This document shows, one piece after another, positions 17,384-27,341 of a stretch of 55,439 nt of DNA. This stretch comes from CAZVWH01 sp964631175 (GTDB lineage: Bacteria > Planctomycetota > Phycisphaerae > Sedimentisphaerales > Anaerobacaceae), in NCBI GenBank assembly GCA_964631175.1, contig CAZVWH010000005.1:1-55439 (forward strand), in the 5' to 3' direction. The position numbers and the translations under genes were made by a program. Numbering within the stretch: the first letter of the stretch is position 1; every line of letters starts with the position of its first letter. The notes under the pieces were generated by a model. That model was not told the DNA's origin. It ran no database searches and was given only the letters and a program-made list of their open reading frames with translations.

Positions 17384-19216
17384 TTAATCAATGAAGCACC
17401 GATACCACATTTCAACGTTCAGAAGAGGCCAAATCCGGTTAGCCATAGGCTGGCGACCCTCGAAGTGGGTTCTTAATAGCTTGTTAACCTTTTCCCAATC
17501 GAAGATACCTCTCTTCTTAATATTCTTCATCTCCAGCATATCTGTGACCCAAGGCCTCAATGGACCTTTGAACCATTCATCAAGAGGAGTAGAAAAGCCT
17601 TTTTTGTCCTTTCGATAAACGATATCAGACGGCAGTAAATGCTCAACTGCTTTTCGTTCCAGATATTTTGTCTCTCCCCGGTGGATCTTGAAGTCGGAGG
17701 GCAACTTAGCTACAAACTCAACAATCCGGTGGTCACATAATGGAACTCGCGACTCGATTGATACCGCCATACTCATCCGATCCTCCAGTTGGAGTAAGCC
17801 TTGCAGGAAGTATTTAACGTCATGGTACTGCTGTTGTTCAAGTAAGGTCCCTCCATTTGCACCCCATAAAGTTGGTGAAGCATCCAGGTTGTTTGCCTGC
17901 AAGAATTCCTGCGATACCAAATCCTGCGTTTGGAAGTGGGCAATTCTTCTCAGAATCCCACCCAAGAGAAATCTCATCGTAAATCTTCCACGTAGGCCGG
18001 CAACATTCCATACGAAATCCCTCAGATTTTCTACCTGACCTCGAAGAATCTTCCTTAGTTTATCTCTAAAAAATGCAGTATAATGCCAGATATATCCCAC
18101 AAAGAGTTCATCTCCTCCTTGACCACCCAAAATAACTTTCACTCCATTATCTTTTACCATTTCGTTTAGCTTGAGCTGAGGATAGACAGGCCCACCAATC
18201 ACGGGTTCATCTAACAACCAAACAATCCTTTCCAAATACTCAGGTAAGTCGTGATGGGTAACTACTTGCACAAAATGTTCTGTTTGCAAATGGTCCTTTA
18301 CTATATTGCTCCAACGTCTCTCATCGAAGTTACCTTCATTGAAGCCTATACTAAAGGTCTTCAGACTGTTGAGGTTGTCCCGTGCGATAGCTGATACCGA
18401 ACTTGAGTCAAGCCCGCCACTTAAATGTGCACCAACAGGAACATCACTACGCAGTCTAAGCTTCACAGAGTCTACAAGTAATTCTCTTAATTCGTCTTCT
18501 AAATCTTTTTCCGGCCGATGATGATTGTCTGATCCATCAAACGTTACATCCCAGTATTTCACACAACTTAATCCTTTCGTGGTTACGTATCCTCGCCAGC
18601 CTGGCATAAGCTTCTTGATATTTTTAAACCATGTCTTGTCCCCCAGTGTATACGAAAAGTGGAGATACTCAAAGATAGCTTCGTTGTTTGGCTTGGCATA
18701 TATTCCGGGAACCTCCAGTAGCGCCTTGATTTCAGATGCAAAGAAAAAACATGTGTCATCTATATAATAGTAGAAGGGTTTGATCCCCAATCGGTCACGT
18801 GCCACAAATAGCTTTTGATTTTGCTTATCCCAGATAGCGGTTGCAAACATCCCAATGAATTTTTCGACGCAACGTTCCTGCCAACAGTCATAGGCGTTTA
18901 AGATTACTTCTGTATCTGAGTTAGAAAAGAAACGATACCCCATGTTTTTGAGCTCATCTCTAAGCTCAAGGTAATTGTATATTTCGCCGTTGTGAACAAT
19001 AACAAGCCGACCATCCAGAGATTCCATAGGTTGGTGTGCGAGATCGCTCAGATCAATAATTGACAGCCGTCGATGACCTAAACCTATTGAACCATCCACG
19101 AAGACTCCTTCATCATCGGGTCCTCGATGGTGCATCTTTCCTATCATTTTATCGATCACGCTTCGATCGACAAAATTCGTTCTATCATAATAATAGATTC
19201 CAGCTATTCCACACAT
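17384..19216 (-). CDS. asnB: Asparagine synthase-like glutamine amidotransferase (first of two)
   Basis: 610 aa. It begins MCGIAGIYYYDRTNF, with the Ntn-type catalytic Cys at position 2. HRGPDDEGV and GLGHRRLSIIDL are class II glutaminase motifs. The synthetase domain has the ATP pyrophosphate loop HLSGGLDSSSVSAIA near residue 268 and GGQGGDELFVGY. In polysaccharide loci such paralogues are often thought to amidate uronic acid residues or sugar nucleotides and need not make asparagine. Both domains look intact. It is one of two in this locus. Confidence 0.9.
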   Translation of the reverse strand: MCGIAGIYYYDRTNFVDRSVIDKMIGKMHHRGPDDEGVFVDGSIGLGHRRLSIIDLSDLAHQPMESLDGRLVIVHNGEIYNYLELRDELKNMGYRFFSNSDTEVILNAYDCWQERCVEKFIGMFATAIWDKQNQKLFVARDRLGIKPFYYYIDDTCFFFASEIKALLEVPGIYAKPNNEAIFEYLHFSYTLGDKTWFKNIKKLMPGWRGYVTTKGLSCVKYWDVTFDGSDNHHRPEKDLEDELRELLVDSVKLRLRSDVPVGAHLSGGLDSSSVSAIARDNLNSLKTFSIGFNEGNFDERRWSNIVKDHLQTEHFVQVVTHHDLPEYLERIVWLLDEPVIGGPVYPQLKLNEMVKDNGVKVILGGQGGDELFVGYIWHYTAFFRDKLRKILRGQVENLRDFVWNVAGLRGRFTMRFLLGGILRRIAHFQTQDLVSQEFLQANNLDASPTLWGANGGTLLEQQQYHDVKYFLQGLLQLEDRMSMAVSIESRVPLCDHRIVEFVAKLPSDFKIHRGETKYLERKAVEHLLPSDIVYRKDKKGFSTPLDEWFKGPLRPWVTDMLEMKNIKKRGIFDWEKVNKLLRTHFEGRQPMANRIWPLLNVEMWYRCFID

Positions 19217-19301
19217 TTAATAATTTTTCCTTTTTATCTTGCCTTAGGTGTTTATAAGCTAACTATTATCTCGACATTTACTGAACCAGCAGGACAAACA
19301 C

Positions 19302-20243
19302 TTACCTTTCCGAGGATAAATACCACCTGAGAGTCTTACAGAACAACGTCCATTTTTTCCTGCTGTCCTCTTCTGTATCTGTCTTATTCAATAGTACTTT
19401 AAATCCTTGATATGCTGTGCGCAATAGAAGCCCAGAGAAAAAGATCAGTTTGAGCACTGATTGTTTGGCTCTGCAAAAATATTTTGTATAGTAAATGTGT
19501 TGTGCCCGATGAAATTCAATGAATCCGGAGGCGGGGTTTGTCTTAGAGCTTTGTCCTCCGTAATGGATAACTTTAGCTTCAGCCAAGAAATATACTTTCC
19601 AATTGTTCAGTGTGGCCCTACGACAAAAGTCCATTTCTTCGGCATTTAAGAAAAAGCGTTCATCAAAGGTACCAATTGAGTTAATTACATCCTGCCGAAT
19701 CATAAAACACGCACCCGAAACGCACTCTACCAGTTGAGAGGTTGTGTGATCCTGAAACTCACCAATTCCGAGCGATCGGTTGATCGATTTGAGAAAAGGG
19801 AAAAGATGAACCATTGTAATTGTTAGTAAACTTGGGAAGCTGATAATCGATCGCTGAATGGTAGCGTCCGGATTTAGCAATTGCGGCCCACATATGCCAA
19901 CATCCGGGTAATTTTCCATCCATTGCAACATCATATCGATAGCATTGTTGACAATCAACGTATCAGGATTCAACAATAAGATATACTTTCCACAACTGAT
20001 TCGGATTCCTTGATTAGCTGCCGCTGCAAATCCTACATTAGATTCATTCCTAATTAACATCACATCTGGGAAGACATCTGCTACCATATCGCCGCTGCCA
20101 TCTTGGGAGCAATTATCTACAACGATAGCTTGTAGATTCACGCTTTTGCAACTGGTGAATAGTGAAGTGAGGCACTGGCGAAGCAGTTTATTCACGTTGT
20201 GACTCACCAGAATAACAGATAAAGCTAAATTGTCATGGAGCAT
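19302..20243 (-). CDS. GT2 glycosyltransferase, rhamnosyltransferase (WbbL/RfbF)-like
   Basis: 313 aa. LSVILVSHNVNKLLRQCLTS opens a GT-A fold. AIVVDNCSQDGSGD and KYILLLNPDTLIVNNAI (NPD-type metal site) follow, then a later GACFMIRQDVINSIGTFDE and FFLNAEEMDFCRRA. This set of motifs is typical of WbbL-like rhamnosyltransferases. Rhamnose as the donor is a family-level guess; no rml genes are seen in the window. It is 23 nt downstream of a membrane glycosyltransferase gene. Confidence 0.85.
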   Translation of the reverse strand: MLHDNLALSVILVSHNVNKLLRQCLTSLFTSCKSVNLQAIVVDNCSQDGSGDMVADVFPDVMLIRNESNVGFAAAANQGIRISCGKYILLLNPDTLIVNNAIDMMLQWMENYPDVGICGPQLLNPDATIQRSIISFPSLLTITMVHLFPFLKSINRSLGIGEFQDHTTSQLVECVSGACFMIRQDVINSIGTFDERFFLNAEEMDFCRRATLNNWKVYFLAEAKVIHYGGQSSKTNPASGFIEFHRAQHIYYTKYFCRAKQSVLKLIFFSGLLLRTAYQGFKVLLNKTDTEEDSRKKWTLFCKTLRWYLSSER

Positions 20244-20266
20244 TTCTAAATATGTCGCTATTGCTT

Positions 20267-21763
20267 CTATCGGGCTGAGAGTAAGCTCGAAGCGCGAACA
20301 ACTTTACTGACACGTATATATTTGAGTCTTGGTAATGGGCGCTCAACAATATCTCTACATTTCCAGCCATTCTTCTCCAGGAATATGACAGCATTTTTTG
20401 TTGGAGCTCCATATAAACCATCTTCGATAATGTAGTATTGCTCTTGCTTATGACCTACAAAGTAGTTTGGGAAATGTATGTCCAAGATCAGCTTTCGCTC
20501 AGGGACGACTCCACCTATCCAAAGGCTTCCTACAATTGTGCTGTTAGAAGGCACACTTGTTTCTATCATAGCTCTCAGATTTGTCGCGGAAGCTGGCCGA
20601 AGGCGCCAAATTTCATAGATGTTTCCCAGTCCGCTGGCGAGTGTCAAAATATATATGCCGACAAATAATTTTCGCACCGAGGGACGGAAGACTACCTTGC
20701 GATGTGCCAGAGCCGTTCCAACAAGTGGCGAAAGCATAAAGCTAATATATGCCATATATCTCATATTTTCACTGGCTCGTCCTACTGTGTACACCATCAA
20801 ATACGAAATCGAAGCAGCTATCAAAAACCGTTTTTGAGTATCCTTCCGGCTCCCATACGCAGCCATAACTGCACAGGCGACTAGAACAGCTCTGTATGGA
20901 AATACGCACCATTTCTTTATTAAAGCCAGTCCGTTGTTTAAGTAACCACTATGTTCTTTAGATGAATTCATTACTAATTTTCCCACACCTTGTAGCATTT
21001 CACCCTTGAAAGCATGGTTTCCAATAGTATAATAGCCAATCAAGCAATACAGTGTGAATCCGAATGCGATTCCAAGCCCTGTCCACAATAGTGCTCTAAG
21101 TGCCAGCTTACGATTACCGCTAAATAACAAGGCAGATCCTAACATTAACCCTGGCACGACAATGGAATTTTGATGGAAAAGGAACCAGCCTGCTCCAAGA
21201 ATCACCCCTATTCCAAGCATATTGAAGGGATTACTTTTTCCATCTAATACGATCATAAGCTGCAATAATACCCACACAAAGATTGGTAGAAGCAGCGCTT
21301 CTGGTCGTACGGTTCGGGCGTTTAGGAAAACAACGGAATCCAAGGCTAACAACGCAGCTGCAGCCCATGCTGCCAGTTGTCCAAAGATTTTACTTCCTTG
21401 AATGCCGAGTAACAGGATCGCTGTTAATGATGCGATTATCATGGGCAGACGTGCACAAACAACGATGGGCATCAGACCAGACAAAAGCTTGATGAAAATC
21501 GCTGCGCTGCCAGAAACCATCGGCCATAAGGCATGTATAACCTCATCGTCGGCCCCACTACCGGCAAAGGCCGGAATCCGTGGCACACCGTGAAAGGCCC
21601 ATTCATAAGCTGCTGTTGTGAACCAGCCATCGTCATACTCAATACGAACATCCAACCAAAACAGAGGTAACAGTCCACCAATAATAGCTAAGAGCTGCAG
21701 CGCTACAATAATGTTATAATCCTGACAGATTGTTTCCCTTATGAGTTTGTATATGCGCCGCAT
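20267..21763 (-). CDS. ArnT/PMT-like polytopic membrane glycosyltransferase (GT39/GT83 type)
   Basis: 498 aa with many hydrophobic segments. The N-terminal DVRIEYDDGWFTTAAYEWAF carries the acidic pair after the first membrane segment that serves in catalysis in PMT/ArnT enzymes. These enzymes use polyprenyl-phosphate sugars on the periplasmic face. It starts 2 nt after the end of the upstream Wzy-like gene. I infer that it decorates the glycan or lipid A outside the inner membrane. The donor could be made by the DPM1/ArnC-like enzymes in this locus. Confidence 0.75.
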   Translation of the reverse strand: MRRIYKLIRETICQDYNIIVALQLLAIIGGLLPLFWLDVRIEYDDGWFTTAAYEWAFHGVPRIPAFAGSGADDEVIHALWPMVSGSAAIFIKLLSGLMPIVVCARLPMIIASLTAILLLGIQGSKIFGQLAAWAAAALLALDSVVFLNARTVRPEALLLPIFVWVLLQLMIVLDGKSNPFNMLGIGVILGAGWFLFHQNSIVVPGLMLGSALLFSGNRKLALRALLWTGLGIAFGFTLYCLIGYYTIGNHAFKGEMLQGVGKLVMNSSKEHSGYLNNGLALIKKWCVFPYRAVLVACAVMAAYGSRKDTQKRFLIAASISYLMVYTVGRASENMRYMAYISFMLSPLVGTALAHRKVVFRPSVRKLFVGIYILTLASGLGNIYEIWRLRPASATNLRAMIETSVPSNSTIVGSLWIGGVVPERKLILDIHFPNYFVGHKQEQYYIIEDGLYGAPTKNAVIFLEKNGWKCRDIVERPLPRLKYIRVSKVVRASSLLSAR

Positions 21764-21765
21764 TT

Positions 21766-23160
21766 CTAACCTTGCGTCTTTTGCTTGACTCGTTGATGCA
21801 TTCCTTGTGTAGATTTGCCTTTTTGATGTTTAGCATAGGTCCTGTTATTAATAACCGCACCTCCACATATTCCAAGAATAAGCCAGCACCTTGGAGTTAC
21901 GAAGTTTCCGGTAGCCAGAGACATAACCGAAGCTGACACAAGATAAGCTATAAAGGAAGCGGATAAGGCCTTGTTATATCCACTGCTTATTACGAACTTT
22001 TGGTAACCAATACGGAGCAAAAGCAAGAGGATTGCCAGAAAAACACCCAGTCCCAGCAGCCCCATCTTCAGAAGGAAAAACAAATATGCGTTGTGAAACC
22101 ATGTACTTGGGACCCACTCCCAATGTTCCCGATCAGCATAGGCCGTGGTATTAATTAATACTGACTCGCCAAGGCCGTTACCAACCACCCAATTCTCGAT
22201 GCTCTCTATTACTATTATCACTTCATCAATACGGTTTGCCAACGATGGCTCATCCCGATATCGACCCATCCTGATAAATTCAAAGCGTTTTTCGATTTTT
22301 TCAGATATTGAGACTTCCCCTGGTTCCATGCTTACAAACGGGATACCACCGACAACCATATAGCAGCAGATTACTAAGATGCCAATTGAAATAACTATTG
22401 GCCAGATGCCGCGCTTTTGAAAATCCTTACTCTTCAGGAAATAAAGAATAGTTAGACCCAAGATTGTTCCAAGCCAGTACGTTCGTGTCATCGAAATTAT
22501 GAGGGTACAAAAGGCTGGGAACATAAGGATAACTGGGCTTACTCGCATCTTTGGATTAAACAATAGCTCCGCTACAGCTATTAGAACTATGGGTATACAT
22601 TGGCCTGCATAGTCAACAGACGCAATGAAATATGGCACTCGAATGCCAATCTTACCGAAGAATGCCACAACCGTCGCTATGTAAATGGCTATTATAGTGA
22701 CTTTCACAACTTGTTTGATCTTCTCAGGCCCATAGGGCCCTTTCAAGAAGTGCAGAAGTAAGAAAACATTGCCAAACTTCATAAAGTCCTTTGCAATGTC
22801 AATATTACTACAACCTCGCAGAATACCTATTCCAATACCAAGCATTGTTAGAACCAGAAAGACTAACAAAGTGCCATACAGTTTCCGCATCTCGGATATA
22901 GTCGGTTGCACTTCAACAACTGAGCTAACAATCAAGAGCAATAAGATGCCTCCAGATACTATTCCCCATAAACTTGCCCCTGATATCCCGTGCAAAAAAA
23001 ACGTTTGAACTATGACCAATGTTAGAATTAACCACCAGCGGAATGAGCGAACAGACAGTCGGCTCCTTTGTTTGTAAAAGGGCTGTAGTCCGTTGACTGC
23101 TATGCGATTGTAAGCAGCCCAGTGATTTGTACGGATAGTTTGTCTTTGATCGAAACTCAT
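21766..23160 (-). CDS. O-antigen ligase/polymerase-like membrane protein (Wzy/WaaL family)
   Basis: 464 aa with about ten or more hydrophobic segments. A long hydrophilic loop near residues 275-355 contains EPSLANRIDEVIIVIESIEN, then WVVGNGLG, then WVPSTWFHNAYLFFLLKMGL. The R-x-x-x-W-x-G-x-G and H-N-x-x-x arrangement is the O-antigen ligase (Wzy_C) signature. It could polymerise repeat units or ligate the glycan. It is one of two Wzy-like proteins here; the other has a TPR tail. It is 9 nt downstream of the heptosyltransferase-like gene. Confidence 0.82.
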   Translation of the reverse strand: MSFDQRQTIRTNHWAAYNRIAVNGLQPFYKQRSRLSVRSFRWWLILTLVIVQTFFLHGISGASLWGIVSGGILLLLIVSSVVEVQPTISEMRKLYGTLLVFLVLTMLGIGIGILRGCSNIDIAKDFMKFGNVFLLLHFLKGPYGPEKIKQVVKVTIIAIYIATVVAFFGKIGIRVPYFIASVDYAGQCIPIVLIAVAELLFNPKMRVSPVILMFPAFCTLIISMTRTYWLGTILGLTILYFLKSKDFQKRGIWPIVISIGILVICCYMVVGGIPFVSMEPGEVSISEKIEKRFEFIRMGRYRDEPSLANRIDEVIIVIESIENWVVGNGLGESVLINTTAYADREHWEWVPSTWFHNAYLFFLLKMGLLGLGVFLAILLLLLRIGYQKFVISSGYNKALSASFIAYLVSASVMSLATGNFVTPRCWLILGICGGAVINNRTYAKHQKGKSTQGMHQRVKQKTQG

Positions 23161-23169
23161 TTTTGCATC

Positions 23170-24327
23170 CTAACCAACCACACTCTGTAATAGAGCTTTT
23201 CTCGATAGGAGATGCTCAGCGGCCTGGACTACCATATCAACCGATATGCGGTCCATACATTCCGGCTCTGAGCAACGGGGCTTTGGAAAACAGGGACGGC
23301 ACGGCATGTCAGCCTCTAAACTGATATGGCTATCTCCAAGAGGAGAAGCCACACACGAAAGCTCCGGACCATAAATAACCAGAGTGGGGCACCCCACAGC
23401 AGAGGCCAGAAACACGAGAGCCGAATCATTGCTAATGAGCACAGAACACACGCTTAGCAAAGCGCCGGTTTCCTGGAGGGACATTTGACCAGCTAAATCT
23501 ACATACGGCTTAGACATCTGCAATTCAACCTTCTTAGTCACCTCTCTGTCAGAGGGTCCACCGATAAGTATGATTTGCACTCCATGCCTTTCACTCAGGA
23601 TATTGGCTACAGCGGCAAATCGTTCTGGAAACCATCGCCTTTGTGAAATGCTCGAAAATGGGTTGACTGCCCCTCCAGGACTTATGGCGATCAAAAGTGA
23701 CCCCACTTGCGAAGCTCCCAACAGGCGTGATGCCTTTTGTATATCGTGCTCGTCGAAGTAAAAAGTAATGTGCACGTTGTTCTTATCAACCAAAGTGATG
23801 CTTCCTATCATTTTCATATACAACGATTGTCGGTTTTGGCTCGGTGAGTAAGGGATTCTTACATTAAAAAAACAGCCCATGCCTCGGGCATCATCCAGAC
23901 CTATGCGTACCTTAGCCCCCATAAGCCAGCTTTCGAGACCATGGAAGAAACCGTAGTTAAAGCATATCACTAAGTCATATCGTTCCTTTCTCTTCGACCA
24001 GAAAAAAACCAGCCGCCTTAGAGGGTTATCTGCGTTCATATTAGGATCTGGGATTTCCTTAATTTGGTCAATTGAGGGATTTTTCAAAATAGCTGGCCTC
24101 GACCAGCGACCCGTATAATAGTGAAGCTCTGCTTTTGGAAAGGCAGCCTTCAGTGCCCGTACAGCAGGCGTTGTTTGGAGCACATCTCCGATACAACATT
24201 CCCGAATCACTGCAATTTTACGGACATGTCCCAGAAAGCCGTCACAACGTTGCTGCCGCACGATTCGACTTATAATTCGAGCTATGATATTCAGCAAAGT
24301 CCTACCCAGTGTTCTATCCATCCACAA
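23170..24327 (-). CDS. GT9 heptosyltransferase-like glycosyltransferase
   Basis: 385 aa. RKIAVIRECCIGDVLQTTPA is the GT9 (WaaF/WaaC) N-terminal motif, with the usual GD-L-T-P pattern. The C-terminal half holds DLAGQMSLQETGALLS, then SNDSALVFLASAVGCPTLV, then IYGP, the GT9 ADP-heptose-binding region. CVASPLGD and a Cys-rich PCRPCFPKPRCSEPECM follow. GT9 members transfer heptose from ADP-heptose, whereas the local genes make a GDP- or NDP-D,D-heptose, so the donor is uncertain. It precedes the Wzy-like gene by 9 nt. Confidence 0.85.
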   Translation of the reverse strand: MWMDRTLGRTLLNIIARIISRIVRQQRCDGFLGHVRKIAVIRECCIGDVLQTTPAVRALKAAFPKAELHYYTGRWSRPAILKNPSIDQIKEIPDPNMNADNPLRRLVFFWSKRKERYDLVICFNYGFFHGLESWLMGAKVRIGLDDARGMGCFFNVRIPYSPSQNRQSLYMKMIGSITLVDKNNVHITFYFDEHDIQKASRLLGASQVGSLLIAISPGGAVNPFSSISQRRWFPERFAAVANILSERHGVQIILIGGPSDREVTKKVELQMSKPYVDLAGQMSLQETGALLSVCSVLISNDSALVFLASAVGCPTLVIYGPELSCVASPLGDSHISLEADMPCRPCFPKPRCSEPECMDRISVDMVVQAAEHLLSRKALLQSVVG

Positions 24328-24502
24328 ACGATTAGTCGTTGAGCGCTAAAAACTGGTGAAGAGATAAGGGATAAAATAACTTATATGGCCCTTTTATCTC
24401 TGAGCAGTTCGGTATCCTGTCCTTGAGGACGGGCACAACACAGTGACTTTACGGCCGGCCCTCCAGCAGCCTATTACTTGTTGATGAATTTGCTATCAGC
24501 GA

Positions 24503-25594
24503 CTATAGCTTTTCAAGAAGTATGTTGACAATTCTTTCAGCGGCGTGGCCATCCCAAAGTGGTGGAATCTGAGGCTCTCGCCGAGGGCCAGATACTGTCT
24601 TTCTATACGCTTCAATAATCTTGTCTGTATCATTGCCAACAAGTGTATTGGAGCCGACTTGTATGGTAATCGGACGCTCAGTGTTTTCGCGCAGCGTTAT
24701 ACAGGGAACTTTCAAGATAGTAGTTTCTTCCTGTATGCCGCCAGAATCTGTTAGCACTAACTTGGCAGAGGACATTAGCCTCAGAAAATCAAGATACCCC
24801 AACGGATAAGTTAACCGCAGGCCAGGCATTCTTTTCACACGCTCGCCCAGAGAAGAAGACAATAGATGTCTCCGAGTCCGTGGATGAACTGTGAAAATTA
24901 TGGGCATATCTTCGCATATGATTTCAAGAGCATCGATAACCCGTTCAAAGGCGACGGGGTCATCCACATTAGCAGGACGATGTAAGGTCAGAACAGCAAA
25001 AGGACAGCCGTTAAGGCTCAAGTGGTTCAAAACATTTGATTTTTCGATTTTGGATTTGTTCTTCAGCAAAGTGTCGACCATAACGTTACCAACCAAGAAT
25101 ATCTTTTCCTCAGACACACCTTCGCGGAAAAGATTGTCCATACCACTCTGTTCTGTACAAAACAGTAGGTCGCTGATGGAGTCCGTAACTATACGATTAA
25201 TCTCCTCCGGCATTGAGCGGTCAAAGCTACGAAGCCCAGCCTCAACATGTATAAGCTTTATGCCCAGTTTAGCCGCCACAAGACTGCAAGCAATGGTGCT
25301 GTTAACATCCCCAACAACAAGGACAACATCCGGCTTATCTTGCAAAACAACTGCCTCGAAGGCCTTCATAATTTCGGCTGTCTGGACCGCATGAGTAGCG
25401 GAGCCAACGTGCAAATTGATATCCGGCTCAGGGATACCAAGCTGGTGAAAAAACAAGGCGCTCATTTGCTCATCGTAATGCTGGCCGGTATGAACTATAA
25501 CTGGTTCTATCTCTTCGCATGCGTCATACGCCGTCATAAGAGGCACAATCTTCATGAAGTTAGGACGCGCGCCAACTACATTTACTATCTTCAT
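24503..25594 (-). CDS. wecB: UDP-N-acetylglucosamine 2-epimerase (non-hydrolysing)
   Basis: 363 aa. MKIVNVVGARPNFMKIVPLM, HVEAGLRSFDRSMPEEINR and LTDSGGIQEETTIL are the standard WecB signatures, and length is normal. It interconverts UDP-GlcNAc and UDP-ManNAc in the cytoplasm. The usual partner WecC (UDP-ManNAc dehydrogenase) is not seen in the window. ManNAc may be used as such, or the dehydrogenase lies elsewhere. It stands alone between spacers of 247 and 175 bp. Confidence 0.93.
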   Translation of the reverse strand: MKIVNVVGARPNFMKIVPLMTAYDACEEIEPVIVHTGQHYDEQMSALFFHQLGIPEPDINLHVGSATHAVQTAEIMKAFEAVVLQDKPDVVLVVGDVNSTIACSLVAAKLGIKLIHVEAGLRSFDRSMPEEINRIVTDSISDLLFCTEQSGMDNLFREGVSEEKIFLVGNVMVDTLLKNKSKIEKSNVLNHLSLNGCPFAVLTLHRPANVDDPVAFERVIDALEIICEDMPIIFTVHPRTRRHLLSSSLGERVKRMPGLRLTYPLGYLDFLRLMSSAKLVLTDSGGIQEETTILKVPCITLRENTERPITIQVGSNTLVGNDTDKIIEAYRKTVSGPRREPQIPPLWDGHAAERIVNILLEKL

Positions 25595-25841
25595 TGGACC
25601 CAGAGTAAAAAATATATTCTAAAATACATGCAAATATCATAACCACGCGGCTAAATACACCATAGCTGAGGAGGCGATTCCCTCAGTTCTCTAAGACCTG
25701 TATGTATAGATTTACCGCATCCGATTTGCCAGATGCGACAGACCTGGTAAGCAAGGTTACTTCTGTTTTTTGCACTTTCTGTGATACCATAATACGTACA
25801 GGTATCCCCGCAAGATTCAATATAGCTGTTTCTGCTGCATC

Positions 25842-27077
25842 TCATGTGTGTCGTGACGATGCCGTCCGCGATATAGGTACACACATTCTACTATAGATGT
25901 CAGTTAGGTTTTTCGCCATTAAACTCCAGTCGTACTTTTCTCTGGTTAGACGACGTGCATTCTCTGACAACCTCAACCGCAACGCATCATCCTCATACAA
26001 GCGTATGATGGCTTCACTGAGCACTTCGGGGTCGTCGTATGGCACAAATAAAGCAAAATTTTTCTCTTTGTTTATGTTCGTGTAAACCTGAGTCGGGGTT
26101 AGAACCAACGGCCTGCCAATGACCATATACTGGAAAACCTTGTGAGCGGAGGTCAAAAGCGTTTGTTGATTGACAATTTGTGGCAGCACAGCTACATCAG
26201 TAGCAAGCATATAAGACCGAACAGCCTCAAAATCCACCCAGCCCGTGAACATAACGTATTCAGAAATGTCAAGTTTTTTACACATTGACTTGAACTTGTG
26301 CTCGCAAGGACCATCGCCAACTACTAAGAACAGTATATTCGGGATTTTATCCTTTAATAGCTTTACAGCATGAATTACAGTTTGTATACCTCGTTCAAAC
26401 GTAAGCTTCCCAATATATGACAGGACAAATTTATTCCTATATGTTTCAATGATATCGGCTTGTACTGGCAGGGAAAGAAAGCGGTTTACATCTTCCAAGT
26501 TCATAACCACGGAGATTTTGTCGTTGGGTATTCCGAGGTTGACTATTCTTTCTTTCATTCCATGAGCAGTAACGACCACATGGTCAGCCAACCTAAGGCA
26601 TGATCTCTCGTACCTTGACCAAAACCTCAATCTGGCCACAAGTCTCTGCAAAATGGGTAGCTGACCGTGCGCGGCATACATTTCTATGAGAGGGGGCCAG
26701 TTTTCGTGTAGGTCGAGCACAGTCTTACATTGTTGGCGCTTGGCGGCCACAAGTGCGGAATAGCTAACACCACCAAGGTCATGAACGTGAACCGCATCAG
26801 CTCCGATTTGCGATATAGCGCTCGTTAGAGAATGCAACCAGTAAGAGTTAAACAAAGTCGTATAGAACTGAAGTGAACCAATCTTGCACTTAACCTTCCC
26901 TGGATAATCAAAGCGCAGGATGTGGATTCCGTTGTGCCGTGTTTGCGATCTTTGGCCATCAGTTCGACTACAGGCCAACGACACTTCATGGCCAGCATCG
27001 ATAAGAGTCCGAGCCTCTTTTTCGACTCGGATATCCGGCGGAAACGAAGAGCCTATGAGTACCATGAGAATTTTCAT
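25842..27077 (-). CDS. GT4 glycosyltransferase
   Basis: 411 aa. MKILMVLIGSSFPPDIRVEK is a GT4 N-terminus. The acceptor domain includes GADAVHVHDLGGVSYSALVA, and the donor domain includes VLSYIGKLTFERGIQTVIHA and ILFLVVGDGPCEHKF. VDFEAVRSYMLATDVAVLPQ follows. The usual E-x7-E site is partly seen near QTLLTSAHKVFQYMVIGRP. It has no membrane segment. Donor and linkage are unknown. The short C-terminal extension (ISRTASSRHT) is unremarkable. Confidence 0.87.
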   Translation of the reverse strand: MKILMVLIGSSFPPDIRVEKEARTLIDAGHEVSLACSRTDGQRSQTRHNGIHILRFDYPGKVKCKIGSLQFYTTLFNSYWLHSLTSAISQIGADAVHVHDLGGVSYSALVAAKRQQCKTVLDLHENWPPLIEMYAAHGQLPILQRLVARLRFWSRYERSCLRLADHVVVTAHGMKERIVNLGIPNDKISVVMNLEDVNRFLSLPVQADIIETYRNKFVLSYIGKLTFERGIQTVIHAVKLLKDKIPNILFLVVGDGPCEHKFKSMCKKLDISEYVMFTGWVDFEAVRSYMLATDVAVLPQIVNQQTLLTSAHKVFQYMVIGRPLVLTPTQVYTNINKEKNFALFVPYDDPEVLSEAIIRLYEDDALRLRLSENARRLTREKYDWSLMAKNLTDIYSRMCVPISRTASSRHT

Positions 27078-27341
27078 GCTTTATTCTACTCTAGTAGCGT
27101 GAGATCAAACAAGACTTCCCTGCCAAACAACCGCATCGCCTCATCCATACACTATTGGAAATGTGGCGTGTATCATGCAACCACGCTGAGTTTTATCTAT
27201 ACCCAGTACTTTCCCATTTGCTGATCAGAACATGCTTGGCATGCTTTCATACGATTAAAAACATCCAAATATAGCAAACCGTCAATTGTATTTATAACCT
27301 GCCTCGTTTCATAATATCTTGAAAGCGATGTAAACGGGGCT

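Noticed and set aside
24416..24433. Hairpin with 7-bp stem between wecB and the GT9 gene
   Set aside because: One base pair is lost in the minus-strand RNA and no T-tract follows, so a terminator is not supported.
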